A stretch of DNA of 23,010 nt from Lysobacteraceae bacterium. Lineage in GTDB: Bacteria; Pseudomonadota; Gammaproteobacteria; Xanthomonadales; Xanthomonadaceae. The notes below the pieces were generated by a model. That model made no database searches, was not told where the DNA came from, and saw only the letters and a list, made by a program, of their open reading frames with translations. The position numbers and the translations under genes were made by a program. The DNA lies in NCBI GenBank assembly GCA_027483745.1, contig JAIXTZ010000361.1, positions 1 to 23,010 of the forward strand, in the 5' to 3' direction. Below, in pieces: positions 7,555-15,399 of this stretch (within the stretch, counting starts at the first letter, position 1; every line of letters starts with the position of its first letter).

Positions 7555-9759
7555 ATGCACGTGCGTCTGACCACGCTGGCCCTTGCCGCCATCGCCCTGC
7601 TGCTGCTGGCCGCAGTCGCCGTGGCACCGGCCATGCGCGTGGATCTGGCGCGCAGCAGCGTGCCGCTGCAGGTGGCCTCGACCACGGCGCCTCCCGACGT
7701 GCCCCTCGCCGACATCCTGAGCGGGCGCTACCAGCCGGGCTTCTTCCCCGCCTTGGACGGTTCGGTGGCCGCCGCACCTCGTGCCGACCGGATTGTCTGG
7801 GTCCGCCTTCAGGCCCAAGTGCCGCGACGCGAGGCCGGTGAGCCTTGGTACGTCCGCCTGGAGCGCGCGCCGGTGGATCGCGTGGCCATTCTCCTGCCCA
7901 CGGCGCCGGCGAAAGAGGTCGCGGAAAGCCGTTACTTCCGGCTCGGCACGTGGGATGCTCGCTGGCCCGACGGGTTCGTCTTGCCCCTTCCCGAGACGGT
8001 GCAGGGTGAAGCCGCGGTGTACCTTCGCGTCGAGGGCAATGTCGACGCCGACCTCCGGCCGCAGCTGATCGATGGGCGCGTCCTGGCCGAGCGCGAGGCC
8101 GCCGCGCTGCGCCTGTTCGCGCTCGTGTACGGCGTGCTGCTGGTCTCGCTGGGCCTGTGCATGATCCCGGCGGTGCGTCGCTCGGGCGCCGGCGGCTGGG
8201 GCATGGCGGCGCTCACCGGCGTTTCCGCCTTGGCGATCGCCCTGATCAACGACCATCTGCCGCTCCCGCTGCGCGCCGTGCTCGATCCCTGGCTGGCCGG
8301 GGGCCTCGTTTACGCGATGACCATCCTGCTGGCCGGCGCCCTGCTGATCGTCGCGCGCCGGCAGTCGGGATTGAAGGCGAACTCGGCGACCTTGGCGCAG
8401 TGGTACTTGCGCATCGGCCTCGGGCTGGTGGCCCTCGCCTTTGTCGGGACGCGCGTTCCGCCGGAATACGCCGACCTGCTGCTACGGGTGGCGGAGCTGG
8501 TCTGGTCCCAGGCCTGGTTGCTGGTGCTGGTGGCCTTCGCCCTTGACCGTCGCCGGCTGCGTTCGCTCCCGATCGCGCTGATGGTCCTGCTGATCGCCGC
8601 GCTCGTAATCCGCGCCTTGGCCGCAAGCGGTGCGGTGCCGGCGTCCGCGCTCGCGCTGTACGGCTACCAGCTGCTGATCGCCACCCTGATGTTTGCCCTC
8701 GTGCTGCTGCCGTGGATGCGCGGCCTGCCGGTCGAGGCCCCGAAGGTCGCGCCGCCGGCGCCGGAGATTCCGCTGGCGGAGCGTTGGGCGCGGGCGGAGG
8801 CCAAGATGGTGGCCGCCATCGATGCGGCGCTCCGTTACGGTGGCGGCGCGGAAGCGGATTGGGTCGTGGCGCGTCGCCTGATCGAGACCCTCAAGCCCCT
8901 GCTCGAGGCCCGTTCGGTGGCCGTGGCCCGATCCACCCTGCACGGGGAGGACACGATCATCGCCGAGCCCGCCGACGCCGAATCGGTGTACGCGATGCTG
9001 CTGCGCGATCGCGCGCGTGTCCTTCGTTCGCTGCTGCGCCTCGGCACGCCGCAGCAGCTCGTGCTTCCGATGGGCATCGAGGGCCCAAGCCAGGTCGCGC
9101 TGGTGCCTTACCTCATCACCGAGCGCGGTTGGACGGCCCTGTTCGCCGAGCGTCGCGGCCGCGGTTTCGAACCGGATGAACTGGCGCGCATCGAGGCGAT
9201 GGTGGCCGCTGCGCGTCGCGTCGCCGCCAGCGCGCTGGACGAGCGCGAGGCGGCGATCCGCGCCGACCTCGACCCGGTCCTTGAGGTTCTGAATGCGGAC
9301 GCGTTGCAGCGCGACCTGCGCACGGCGTTCGAGCGTTGCCGCGACAACCACGAGCCGGTCGCCCTGCTGCGGATTCCGCTGGCCGGCGAGGGCGGCTTCG
9401 AGGGGCGCGCGAAGGTGCTGATTGCCGCTCTCGAGGTGCTCGACGCCTTGCCATCGCACCTGCTTGGCCGTCCCGGTCCCGACGAGCTGTGGATGGTGCT
9501 GCCGGGCCTCGACGTGCCCGCGGCGCGGGCGTTCGCCGAAGTCCTGCACCAGCGGCTGTCTCCGGCCTCCGCACCGGTGTCCGGCCTCGCTCCGGCCGGC
9601 GTTCGCCCCATGGTGGCCGAGTGGGTGATCGGCATCGGCGCGATCGTGGTTGGCGAGCGTGTCCCGCGCCCGATGATCGAGCGCGCGGGGGAGGCCTTGA
9701 ACCGGGCGCGCGTGCCGGGCGCGCAGGCCGTCCAGGCCGCCGTGCCGGCGCTACACTGA
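7555..9759 (+). CDS. 7TMR-DISM sensor with GAF-like and degenerate GGDEF domains
   Basis: 734 aa. Residues 1-25 are a signal or first membrane segment. Residues 30-180 look like the periplasmic 7TMR-DISMED2 jelly-roll ([26 protein letters not shown]), which in this family is thought to bind carbohydrates or similar ligands. Seven hydrophobic helices follow at roughly 183-205, 215-235, 247-268, 280-300, 307-330, 337-357 and 366-386. The cytoplasmic part has a coiled linker, a GAF-like region (about 435-565), then a GGDEF-like domain (about 575-725). There the signature reads GPDEL (641-645) in the frame [13 protein letters not shown], and the end VIGIGAIVV...[12 protein letters not shown] matches the GGDEF C-terminus. 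With GGDEF altered it is unlikely to make c-di-GMP. It may bind GTP or c-di-GMP, or act through partners. It begins a tight run with GST and EamA genes. Confidence 0.75.
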   Translation: MHVRLTTLALAAIALLLLAAVAVAPAMRVDLARSSVPLQVASTTAPPDVPLADILSGRYQPGFFPALDGSVAAAPRADRIVWVRLQAQVPRREAGEPWYVRLERAPVDRVAILLPTAPAKEVAESRYFRLGTWDARWPDGFVLPLPETVQGEAAVYLRVEGNVDADLRPQLIDGRVLAEREAAALRLFALVYGVLLVSLGLCMIPAVRRSGAGGWGMAALTGVSALAIALINDHLPLPLRAVLDPWLAGGLVYAMTILLAGALLIVARRQSGLKANSATLAQWYLRIGLGLVALAFVGTRVPPEYADLLLRVAELVWSQAWLLVLVAFALDRRRLRSLPIALMVLLIAALVIRALAASGAVPASALALYGYQLLIATLMFALVLLPWMRGLPVEAPKVAPPAPEIPLAERWARAEAKMVAAIDAALRYGGGAEADWVVARRLIETLKPLLEARSVAVARSTLHGEDTIIAEPADAESVYAMLLRDRARVLRSLLRLGTPQQLVLPMGIEGPSQVALVPYLITERGWTALFAERRGRGFEPDELARIEAMVAAARRVAASALDEREAAIRADLDPVLEVLNADALQRDLRTAFERCRDNHEPVALLRIPLAGEGGFEGRAKVLIAALEVLDALPSHLLGRPGPDELWMVLPGLDVPAARAFAEVLHQRLSPASAPVSGLAPAGVRPMVAEWVIGIGAIVVGERVPRPMIERAGEALNRARVPGAQAVQAAVPALH

Positions 9760-9762
9760 GGC

Positions 9763-10404
9763 ATGCTCCAGCTCGTCATTGGCAACAAGAACTACTCGTC
9801 GTGGTCGCTGCGGCCCTGGCTGCTGTTGCGGCACTTCGAGGTCCCGTTCCACGAAGTCCGCCTGCCGCTCGACACGCCCGAGTTCCAGCAGCGCATCCCC
9901 GACTACTCACCGACGGGTCGGGTGCCGGTGCTGCACGACGGTGCCCGCGTGGTCTGGGATTCACTGGCCATCTGCGAGTACGTCAACGAGGCCTTCCTCG
10001 ACGGCCGGGGCTGGCCGTCGGATCCTTCGCTGCGCTACCTCGCCCGCTGTGCCGCGGCGGAGATGCACTCCGGCTTCGCGCCGCTGCGTGCGCAGCTGCC
10101 GATGAACTGCCGGCGTACGCCGAACGCCTACCGCTGGAAGGCCGACGCCGACGCCGACATCCGCCGCGTGCTCACGCTGTGGCGCGAGCTCAGGCGTCGT
10201 GCCGATGGGCCGTTCCTGCTGGGGAACTTCGGCATCGTCGATGCCATGTTCGCGCCGGTCGCCATCCGCTTCCGCGGCTACGGCGTCGTGCTGGACGACA
10301 ACGCGAGGCACTACTGCGAGGCGCTGTTCGCGCTGCCGGCCATGCGCGAGTGGCAGGCGGCGGCCGAGGCCGAAACCGAGCGACTCGGCCACGATGCACT
10401 CTGA
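9763..10404 (+). CDS. Glutathione S-transferase family protein
   Basis: 213 aa, the usual length for cytosolic GSTs. The N-terminal thioredoxin-like domain begins LVIGNKNYSSWSLRPWLLL, where the Ser/Tyr cluster sits at the glutathione-activating position, and includes TGRVPVLHDGA with the cis-Pro that holds glutathione, then VWDSLAICEYVNE. The C-terminal half is the all-helical domain. It starts 3 bases after the sensor gene stop, with only GAGG very close to the ATG, so it is likely translated by coupling. The last bases overlap the EamA gene by 11. The substrate is unknown; conjugation or reduction of electrophiles is the general role. The link to the sensor and exporter may be nothing more than genome packing. 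Confidence 0.88.
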   Translation: MLQLVIGNKNYSSWSLRPWLLLRHFEVPFHEVRLPLDTPEFQQRIPDYSPTGRVPVLHDGARVVWDSLAICEYVNEAFLDGRGWPSDPSLRYLARCAAAEMHSGFAPLRAQLPMNCRRTPNAYRWKADADADIRRVLTLWRELRRRADGPFLLGNFGIVDAMFAPVAIRFRGYGVVLDDNARHYCEALFALPAMREWQAAAEAETERLGHDAL

Positions 10405-11296
10405 CCGGGGTGCGCTGCTGGCCATGGCCGGCGGCGCCAGCCTGATCAGCCTGACCGGCGTGCTCGTGCGCTACGCCGACGTGCCGCCCACCGTCGCCGG
10501 CTTCTGGCGGATGGCCTTCGGCGGCTCGATGCTGGCGCTCGTGCTGATTGCCCTGAATCGCTGGCGCCACGTGCCCGCGCGCGCCTGGGCGTTCTGCCTG
10601 TGGCCAGCTTTCGCGTTCGCCGCCGACCTCTGGCTCTGGCACCGCAGCATCCATGCCGTCGGTCCCGGCCTCGCGACGCTGCTGGCGAACACGCAGGTGT
10701 TCTTCATGGTGGCGGCGAGCGTGCTGTTCTTCGGCGAGCGCCTGCATGCGCGCTTCGCGCTGGGCGTTGTGCTGGCCTTCGGTGGGCTCGCCCTGATCCT
10801 TGGCGATGGCTGGTCGACCCTGGCCGCCGAGTCGAAAGCGGGCGTCTGGCTCGGTTTCGCCACGGGCGTCGCCTACGCCGCCTACAACCTGGGCTTGAAG
10901 CGCAGCCAGCGCGAGGCCCCCATGGCCGCCGAGCCCATCCTCGTCGTCTCGACGCTGCAGTGCGCGGTGATCCTCGGCCTCGCGGCGCTGGCCGAAGGCG
11001 TGTCCTTCGCCATCCCCGATACCCGCAGCCTCGTGGCGCTTCTCGCGCTCGGGCTGATCGGCCAGTGCCTGGGCTGGGTGCTGATCGGCCGGGCCCTGCC
11101 GCGCATCAGCGTGGCCAGCGTCGGCCTGCTCCTGCTGCTGCAGCCGCTGCTGGCCTTCGTGTTCGACGTGCTGCTGTTCTCGCGCCCAACCGCCACGCAC
11201 GAGTGGATCGGCGTGGCGATGTCGCTCGCGGGGATCTTCGTCGCGGGGTTGAAGCCCGCGCCCGCTCAGGGTAACGCGGCGACCTCGCAGACGTAG
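10394..11296 (+). CDS. EamA/DMT-superfamily inner-membrane transporter
   Basis: 300 aa, about ten hydrophobic helices in two repeated halves, the standard EamA architecture. The first half has SLTGVLVRYADVPPTVAGFWR, typical of family members, and LLANTQVFFMVAASVLFFGERL, the conserved end of helix 4 with the E-R pair. The second half repeats it as LLLLLQPLLAFVFDVLLF. Members export small metabolites or amino acids; the substrate cannot be read here. The start ATG lies inside the GST gene (11-base overlap). The 3' end overlaps the convergent gene at 11266 by 31 bases. Confidence 0.88.
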   Translation: MHSDRGALLAMAGGASLISLTGVLVRYADVPPTVAGFWRMAFGGSMLALVLIALNRWRHVPARAWAFCLWPAFAFAADLWLWHRSIHAVGPGLATLLANTQVFFMVAASVLFFGERLHARFALGVVLAFGGLALILGDGWSTLAAESKAGVWLGFATGVAYAAYNLGLKRSQREAPMAAEPILVVSTLQCAVILGLAALAEGVSFAIPDTRSLVALLALGLIGQCLGWVLIGRALPRISVASVGLLLLLQPLLAFVFDVLLFSRPTATHEWIGVAMSLAGIFVAGLKPAPAQGNAATSQT

Positions 11297-11937
11297 ACGA
11301 TCTCGCAGGCGCCGTCGCCGCTGTCGTCACGGCGCAGCGAGGTCGACCAGCGGTAGCCGTCCGGCGTTTCGATATCCACCAGCCAGCCCGTGAGGCGCAC
11401 GCGACGGCCCTCGTCGAGTTCGGCGAGGCGTTTGGCCACCGCGGACGTCGCCGGAATCATGTGCATGTTGCTGCTGCTGGTGATGATGGTTTCCAGCGGC
11501 AGCGGCGGTCCTTCCGGGCCCCAGCGGTAGTGGTACCAGCGGCCCGACTGCGAGATGTCGAGAGCTTGGTAGACGGCGGGGTCCGCCATGGGCCCCCAGC
11601 CGAGCGCCAAGTCCATGGGCGAGACGGCCGACTCGCGGCCGAAGCGATAGCGTTCGACGCCCAGCACCGTGGCCTCGACGGCGAACCCGGCGCGCGGCGT
11701 GGTCCGATGGTCCCCGAGCTGGAACGGCGGCATCGACGGCGGCGTGCCGAGCTGCACCGGCGTTGGCGCGGCGCCAATGCGCGGCATCACGCAGGCGGCC
11801 GGCGCGCCGGCCGCATCGTGCGCGGGGACGACCGTCGGCGCGCGCGATTGCCACCAGCCGAACGCGAGGCAACCCGCCATGACGAGCAACAGCGCGCGGG
11901 GCAAGGGCCCCAGCCCGGCGAGGAGTGGCCCGCTCAC
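11266..11937 (-). CDS. Uncharacterised single-pass membrane protein coupled to oxyR
   Basis: 223 aa starting at a GTG whose GTGA overlaps the oxyR stop by 4 bases, so translation is likely coupled. One hydrophobic helix (about residues 11-30) is followed by a Pro/Ala linker and a soluble domain of about 150 residues, probably periplasmic. Recognisable conserved-looking segments are RYRFGRESAVSPMDLALGWG, then ISQSGRWYHYRW, then N-M-H-M-IPA and a final TSLRRDDSGDGACEIVYV. I recall these segments from an uncharacterised proteobacterial family but no function is known to me. Xanthomonas species carry an uncharacterised orfX after oxyR; whether this is the same gene I cannot say. The 3' end overlaps the EamA gene by 31 bases. 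Confidence 0.75.
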   Translation of the reverse strand: MSGPLLAGLGPLPRALLLVMAGCLAFGWWQSRAPTVVPAHDAAGAPAACVMPRIGAAPTPVQLGTPPSMPPFQLGDHRTTPRAGFAVEATVLGVERYRFGRESAVSPMDLALGWGPMADPAVYQALDISQSGRWYHYRWGPEGPPLPLETIITSSSNMHMIPATSAVAKRLAELDEGRRVRLTGWLVDIETPDGYRWSTSLRRDDSGDGACEIVYVCEVAALP

Positions 11938-12863
11938 TCGCGCGTCTCCAGGCGCAGGAGCTCGGCGGGGAGTCGCGCCAGCACGTCGGCGAAACCACGG
12001 AGGAAGCTCGTTCGTGCGGAGCTCTTCCGCCAGAACAAGGCGATGCGGCGCTTCGGGGCAGGCGCCGCGAAGGGCAGCAGGCGCAGGTTGGGTTGAGGCG
12101 GCACCGGGGGCTTCACGGCGAGGACCGGAAGCAGGGTCATGCCCACGCCCGCCGCGACCATCTGCCGCAGCGTTTCCAGCGAGGTGGCGCGGAAGCCGTC
12201 CTTCTCGCTCGCGCCGGCGAGGTGGCAGACATCCAGGGCCTGCTCGCGCAGGCAGTGGCCGTCTTCGAGCAGCAGCAGGTGTTCGTGCTGCAGGGTGTCG
12301 AGGCTGAGCGCCGCGCGCTTGCGGCCGCGCGGTGTCGCCAGCGGGTGCTTCTCGGGCACGGCCAGCACGAAGGGTTCGTCGAACAGCACCGCATGCTCCA
12401 GGCCTTCGTCGTCGACGGGCAGAGCGAGAACCGCGGCGTCGATGCGGCCCTCGCGCAGCCGAGCGATCAGGTCGGCCGTCTTCTCTTCGACCAGCAACAG
12501 CTCGAGCTTGGGGTAGCGGGCGCGTAGCGGGCCCACGACATGCGGGAGCAGGTAGGGCCCGAGGGTGGGGAACAGGCCGAGACGCAGGGTGCCGGATTCC
12601 GGGTCATGGGCGCGGCGGGCGATCTCGCGCATCTGCTCGACCTCGGCGATGACGTGGCGGGCCCGCTGGGCGATCGCGGCGCCGGCCTCGGTGAGCATCA
12701 CTTTGCGCGGGGCACGCTCCACCAGGGCCACGCCGAGTTCGTCCTCCAGTTTGCGGATCTGGGTGGACAGCGTGGGCTGGCTGACGTGGCTGGCCTCGGC
12801 CGCGCGGCCGAAGTGCCGGTGGTCGGCGAGGGCGAGCAGGTAGCGAAGGTCTCGGAGATTCAT
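11934..12863 (-). CDS. oxyR: OxyR, hydrogen-peroxide-sensing LysR-type regulator
   Basis: 309 aa LysR-family regulator. Residues 1-60 are the winged helix-turn-helix (AAEASHVSQPTLSTQIRKLE). The regulatory domain carries Cys204 and Cys213 in EDGHCLREQALDVC, matching E. coli Cys199 and Cys208 in context and spacing; their disulfide is the peroxide switch. The start MNLRDLRYLLALADHRHF matches other OxyR N-termini, so the ATG at 12863 is secure. There is no Shine-Dalgarno sequence before it; a -10-like TATACT ends 6 bases upstream of the ATG, predicting a leaderless mRNA. The gene is divergent from ahpC across an OxyR-type operator and followed by a coupled membrane protein gene. Autoregulation is expected. 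Confidence 0.96.
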   Translation of the reverse strand: MNLRDLRYLLALADHRHFGRAAEASHVSQPTLSTQIRKLEDELGVALVERAPRKVMLTEAGAAIAQRARHVIAEVEQMREIARRAHDPESGTLRLGLFPTLGPYLLPHVVGPLRARYPKLELLLVEEKTADLIARLREGRIDAAVLALPVDDEGLEHAVLFDEPFVLAVPEKHPLATPRGRKRAALSLDTLQHEHLLLLEDGHCLREQALDVCHLAGASEKDGFRATSLETLRQMVAAGVGMTLLPVLAVKPPVPPQPNLRLLPFAAPAPKRRIALFWRKSSARTSFLRGFADVLARLPAELLRLETRE

Positions 12864-12867
12864 GTCA

Positions 12868-12904
12868 ATAGTATATATCTATCGAAGCCATGCGATCAAT
12901 TCAT
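12868..12904. promoter_or_regulatory. OxyR operator between oxyR and ahpC
   Basis: The known OxyR site is four half-elements, ATAG-N7-CTAT-N7-ATAG-N7-CTAT. Here ATAG is at 12868-12871, CTAT at 12879-12882, ATGC at 12890-12893 and TCAT at 12901-12904: perfect 7-base spacers throughout, the first two elements exact and the last two each matching 2 of 4 bases. It begins 4 bases upstream of the oxyR ATG and lies about 120 bases upstream of ahpC, suitable for repressing oxyR and activating ahpC. Confidence 0.8.
12870..12899 (-). promoter_or_regulatory. Predicted oxyR promoter (leaderless start)
   Basis: On the minus strand TTGATC (12899-12894) and TATACT (12875-12870) are 18 bases apart, matching the sigma-70 consensus at 4 and 5 of 6 positions. 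Six bases separate the -10 from the ATG, so transcription should begin at about the A of the oxyR start codon. The promoter is embedded in the OxyR operator. Confidence 0.55.
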
Positions 12905-12933
12905 TTCATCTTTCTATTCCGAAGGGCTACCTT
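12905..12933 (+). promoter_or_regulatory. Candidate ahpC promoter next to the OxyR operator
   Basis: TTCATC (12905-12910) and TACCTT (12928-12933) are 17 bases apart. Both are weak (3 of 6), as expected of an activator-dependent promoter, and the -35 abuts the operator, the usual OxyR activation geometry. A rival -10 is TCTATT at 12913-12918. The leader would be 85-105 bases; its last 40 are almost all pyrimidine. Confidence 0.35.
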
Positions 12934-13026
12934 GCACGCCACTGCCCCCGTCCCCATCTCCAGCGCGACGCGTGGCCTCCCCTTTCTTCCTTGCCTTCCC
13001 GATCTTCCCAACCAGGAGTGACACCC

Positions 13027-13590
13027 ATGTCCCTGATCAACACCGCGGTCCAGCCCTTCAAGACCACCGCCTTCCACAACGGCAAGTTCGTGCCGGTGTC
13101 GGACGAGAGCTTCAAGGGCGAGTGGTCGGTCGTCGTCTTCATGCCGGCCGCGTTCACCTTCAACTGCCCGACCGAGGTCGAGGACGCGGCGGACAACTAT
13201 GCCGAGTTCCAGAAGCTGGGCGCCGAGGTCTACATCGTCACGACCGACACGCACTTCTCGCACAAGGTGTGGCACGAGACCTCGCCGGCCGTGGGCAAGG
13301 CCAAGTTCCCGCTCGTCGGCGACCCGACCCACGCGCTGACCCGCATGTTCGGCGTGCACATCGAAGAGGAAGGCCTGGCGCTGCGCGGCACCTTCATCAT
13401 CAATCCGGAAGGCGTCATCAAGACCGCCGAAATCCACGACAACGCCATCGCGCGTGACATGAAGGAGACGCTGCGCAAGCTGAAGGCCGCGCAGTTCGTC
13501 GCCAAGAACCCGGGCCAGGTCTGCCCGGCCAAGTGGAATGACGGCGCCAAGACGATCGCCCCGTCGCTGGACCTCGTCGGCAAGATCTAA
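13027..13590 (+). CDS. ahpC: AhpC, alkyl hydroperoxide reductase peroxidase subunit
   Basis: 187 aa, the same length as E. coli AhpC. It is a typical 2-Cys peroxiredoxin that reduces H2O2, organic peroxides and peroxynitrite in the cytosol. The peroxidatic Cys47 lies in AFTFNCPTE and the resolving Cys166 in GQVCPAKW; the C-terminus ends SLDLVGKI, the motif linked to sensitivity to over-oxidation. The ATG at 13027 has AGGAG 8 bases upstream; an open frame extending to 12862 is noncoding leader. It is divergent from oxyR and controlled from the operator at 12868. The two hairpins after the stop may limit read-through into ahpF, fitting the large excess of AhpC over AhpF in cells. Confidence 0.97.
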   Translation: MSLINTAVQPFKTTAFHNGKFVPVSDESFKGEWSVVVFMPAAFTFNCPTEVEDAADNYAEFQKLGAEVYIVTTDTHFSHKVWHETSPAVGKAKFPLVGDPTHALTRMFGVHIEEEGLALRGTFIINPEGVIKTAEIHDNAIARDMKETLRKLKAAQFVAKNPGQVCPAKWNDGAKTIAPSLDLVGKI

Positions 13591-13600
13591 GCCGCACGGC

Positions 13601-13636
13601 CACCCGGTCGCCGCGCGCTGCGCGGCGGCCCGGGTG
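13601..13636 (+). other. GC-rich hairpin after ahpC
   Basis: CACCCGG (13601-13607) pairs with CCGGGTG (13630-13636), and inside it CGCCGCGC (13609-13616) with GCGCGGCG (13620-13627), leaving a 3-base loop and a small internal loop. Fifteen base pairs, nearly all G-C. It has no T-tract. Its last four bases are also the first four of the next hairpin, so the two cannot both form completely. Confidence 0.55.
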
Positions 13637-13673
13637 CTTGCCCAAGCCGCGTCGCGCGGTTTCGGCAAGCACC
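13633..13673 (+). terminator. Terminator-like hairpin between ahpC and ahpF
   Basis: GGTGCTTGCC (13633-13642) and GGCAAGCACC (13664-13673) form a perfect 10-base-pair stem. The loop contains a further CCGCG/CGCGG stem (13647-13651 and 13655-13659). TTTCCTT follows at once, an interrupted T-tract. It should give partial termination or protect the 3' end of an ahpC message. Confidence 0.55.
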
Positions 13674-13747
13674 TTTCCTTCGCCTGATCCCGCACGGCCC
13701 GCCTCGCGCGCGCCGCGCCCATCCCTGCCTTGCACCGGAGTCCCACC

Positions 13748-15343
13748 ATGTTGGATGACGCCCTGAAGTCCCAGCTCGCCGCCTACCTCGAGCGCCTGGT
13801 CGCCCCGATCGAACTCGTCGCCTCGCTCGACGGCGGTGAATCGTCGGCCGAGCTGCGCGCCCTGCTCGAGACCATCGCGTCGCTGTCGCCGAAGATCAGC
13901 TTCCGCGAGGCGCATGACGCCCGCACGCCCTCCTTCGCGATCCAGCGCGCCGACGATGCCTCGGTCGCCGTGCGCTTCGCCGGCATCCCGCTGGGCCACG
14001 AGTTCACCTCGCTGGTGCTCGCCCTGCTGCAGGTCAGCGGCTACCCGCCCAAGGTCGAGCAGGCGCTGATCGACGCGGTGAAGGGCCTCGAGGGCGAGTT
14101 CCACTTCGAGAGCTACTTCTCGCTGTCCTGCGGCAACTGCCCGGACGTGGTGCAGGCGCTCAACCTGATGGCCGTGCTGAATCCGCGCATCACCCACGTA
14201 GCCATCGACGGCGCGCTGTTCCAGGCCGAAGTCGAGGCCCGCGAAGTGATGGCCGTGCCCGCGGTGTTCCTCAACGGCGAAGCCTTCGGCTCGGGCCGGA
14301 TGGAGCTGGCGCAGATCGTCGCCAAGCTCGATACCGGTGCCGAGGCGCGTGCCGCCGAGGCGATCGCCGCGAAGGACGCGTTCGAGGTGCTGATCGTCGG
14401 TGGCGGCCCGGCGGGTGCGGCGGCGGCCATCTACGCCGCGCGCAAGGGCATCCGCACCGGCATCGCCGCCGAGCGCTTCGGCGGCCAGGTGATGGACACG
14501 ATGGGCATCGAGAACCTCGTCGCCGTGATGGAAACCGAAGGCCCGAAGCTCGCCGCCGAGCTGGAGCGCAACGTGCGCGCCAATGGCGTCGACCTGATGA
14601 ACCTGCAGCGCGCCGAAGCGCTGGTGCCGGCCGGCGCCGACGGCCTCGTCGAGGTCAAGCTCGCCAGCGGTGCCTCGCTGAAGTCGAAGACCGTCATCCT
14701 CGCCACCGGCGCGCGCTGGCGCACCATGAACGTGCCGGGCGAGGACCTTTACCGCAACAAGGGCGTGGCCTTCTGCCCGCACTGCGACGGCCCGCTGTTC
14801 AAGGGCAAGCGTGTGGCGGTGATCGGCGGCGGCAACTCCGGCGTCGAGGCCGCCATCGACCTCGCCGGCCTCGTGGCGCACGTCACCCTGCTCGAATTCG
14901 ACACCAAGCTGCGCGCCGACGAGGTGCTGCAGCGCAAGCTGCGCTCGCTGCCGAACGTCGTGGTGATCACGAACGCGCAGACCACCGAGGTGACGGGAGA
15001 TGGCCAGCGCGTCGACGGCCTCGTCTACACCGACCGCGGCACGGGAGAATCGAAGCGCATCGACCTCGAGGGCGTCTTCGTGCAGATCGGCCTGCTGCCG
15101 AACACCGAGTGGCTGAAGGGCACGATCGAGCTCACCCCGCGCGGCGAGATCGTCACCGACGACAAGGGCCACACCTCGCTGCCCGGCGTGTTCGCCGCCG
15201 GCGATGCGACGACCGAGCCCTACAAGCAGATCGTGGTCGCAATGGGCGGCGGTTCGACGGCCGCGCTGTCGGCCTTCGACCACCTGATCCGCCACAGCGC
15301 GCCGGCCGCCACCGCGCCGGTGGGCACCCCCGAGACGGCCTGA
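13748..15343 (+). CDS. ahpF: AhpF, alkyl hydroperoxide reductase flavoprotein subunit
   Basis: 531 aa (E. coli 521). AhpF passes electrons from NADH through FAD and two disulfide centres to AhpC. The N-terminal tandem thioredoxin-like domain carries C128-G-N-C131; the thioredoxin-reductase-like part has the FAD motif [12 protein letters not shown] (about 216-227), the redox centre C343-P-H-C346 and the NADH motif [21 protein letters not shown] near the C-terminus is the second FAD contact. The start is the ATG at 13748, with GGAG 7 bases upstream, in preference to a TTG at 13730. The C-terminus has an extra Ala/Pro-rich tail. Expression probably comes from ahpC read-through past the hairpins, as I see no clear promoter of its own. 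Confidence 0.96.
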   Translation: MLDDALKSQLAAYLERLVAPIELVASLDGGESSAELRALLETIASLSPKISFREAHDARTPSFAIQRADDASVAVRFAGIPLGHEFTSLVLALLQVSGYPPKVEQALIDAVKGLEGEFHFESYFSLSCGNCPDVVQALNLMAVLNPRITHVAIDGALFQAEVEAREVMAVPAVFLNGEAFGSGRMELAQIVAKLDTGAEARAAEAIAAKDAFEVLIVGGGPAGAAAAIYAARKGIRTGIAAERFGGQVMDTMGIENLVAVMETEGPKLAAELERNVRANGVDLMNLQRAEALVPAGADGLVEVKLASGASLKSKTVILATGARWRTMNVPGEDLYRNKGVAFCPHCDGPLFKGKRVAVIGGGNSGVEAAIDLAGLVAHVTLLEFDTKLRADEVLQRKLRSLPNVVVITNAQTTEVTGDGQRVDGLVYTDRGTGESKRIDLEGVFVQIGLLPNTEWLKGTIELTPRGEIVTDDKGHTSLPGVFAAGDATTEPYKQIVVAMGGGSTAALSAFDHLIRHSAPAATAPVGTPETA

Positions 15344-15369
15344 GCACGGGCGGGGCGGCCCGCTATCAT
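15341..15369 (+). promoter_or_regulatory. Predicted promoter for the 41-codon ORF and prmC
   Basis: TATCAT (15364-15369) matches the -10 consensus at 5 of 6; TGAGCA (15341-15346), which overlaps the ahpF stop, is a poor -35 at 17 bases spacing. Transcription would start near 15376, inside the left arm of the adjoining hairpin. Confidence 0.4.
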
Positions 15370-15396
15370 CCCCTCCGCGCTCGACCGGCGGAGGGG
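15370..15396 (+). promoter_or_regulatory. Hairpin that covers the ribosome-binding site of the 41-codon ORF
   Basis: CCCCTCCGC (15370-15378) and GCGGAGGGG (15388-15396) form a perfect 9-base-pair stem with a 9-base loop. The right arm contains GGAGGGG, the Shine-Dalgarno sequence of the ATG at 15400. Messages reading through from ahpF would have it masked; messages starting near 15376 would lack most of the left arm. Confidence 0.5.
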
Positions 15397-15399
15397 ACG

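Noticed and set aside
12862..13026. N-terminal extension of AhpC from an upstream start at 12862.
   Set aside because: It would translate through the OxyR operator and polypyrimidine leader; the ATG at 13027 has a good ribosome site and gives the standard 187-residue length.
13027..13590. Asn before the peroxidatic Cys of AhpC (FTFNCPTE, where E. coli has FTFVCPTE) as a possible unusual active site.
   Set aside because: As far as I recall this form is normal in AhpC of Xanthomonas-type bacteria, so it is a lineage feature and not an anomaly.
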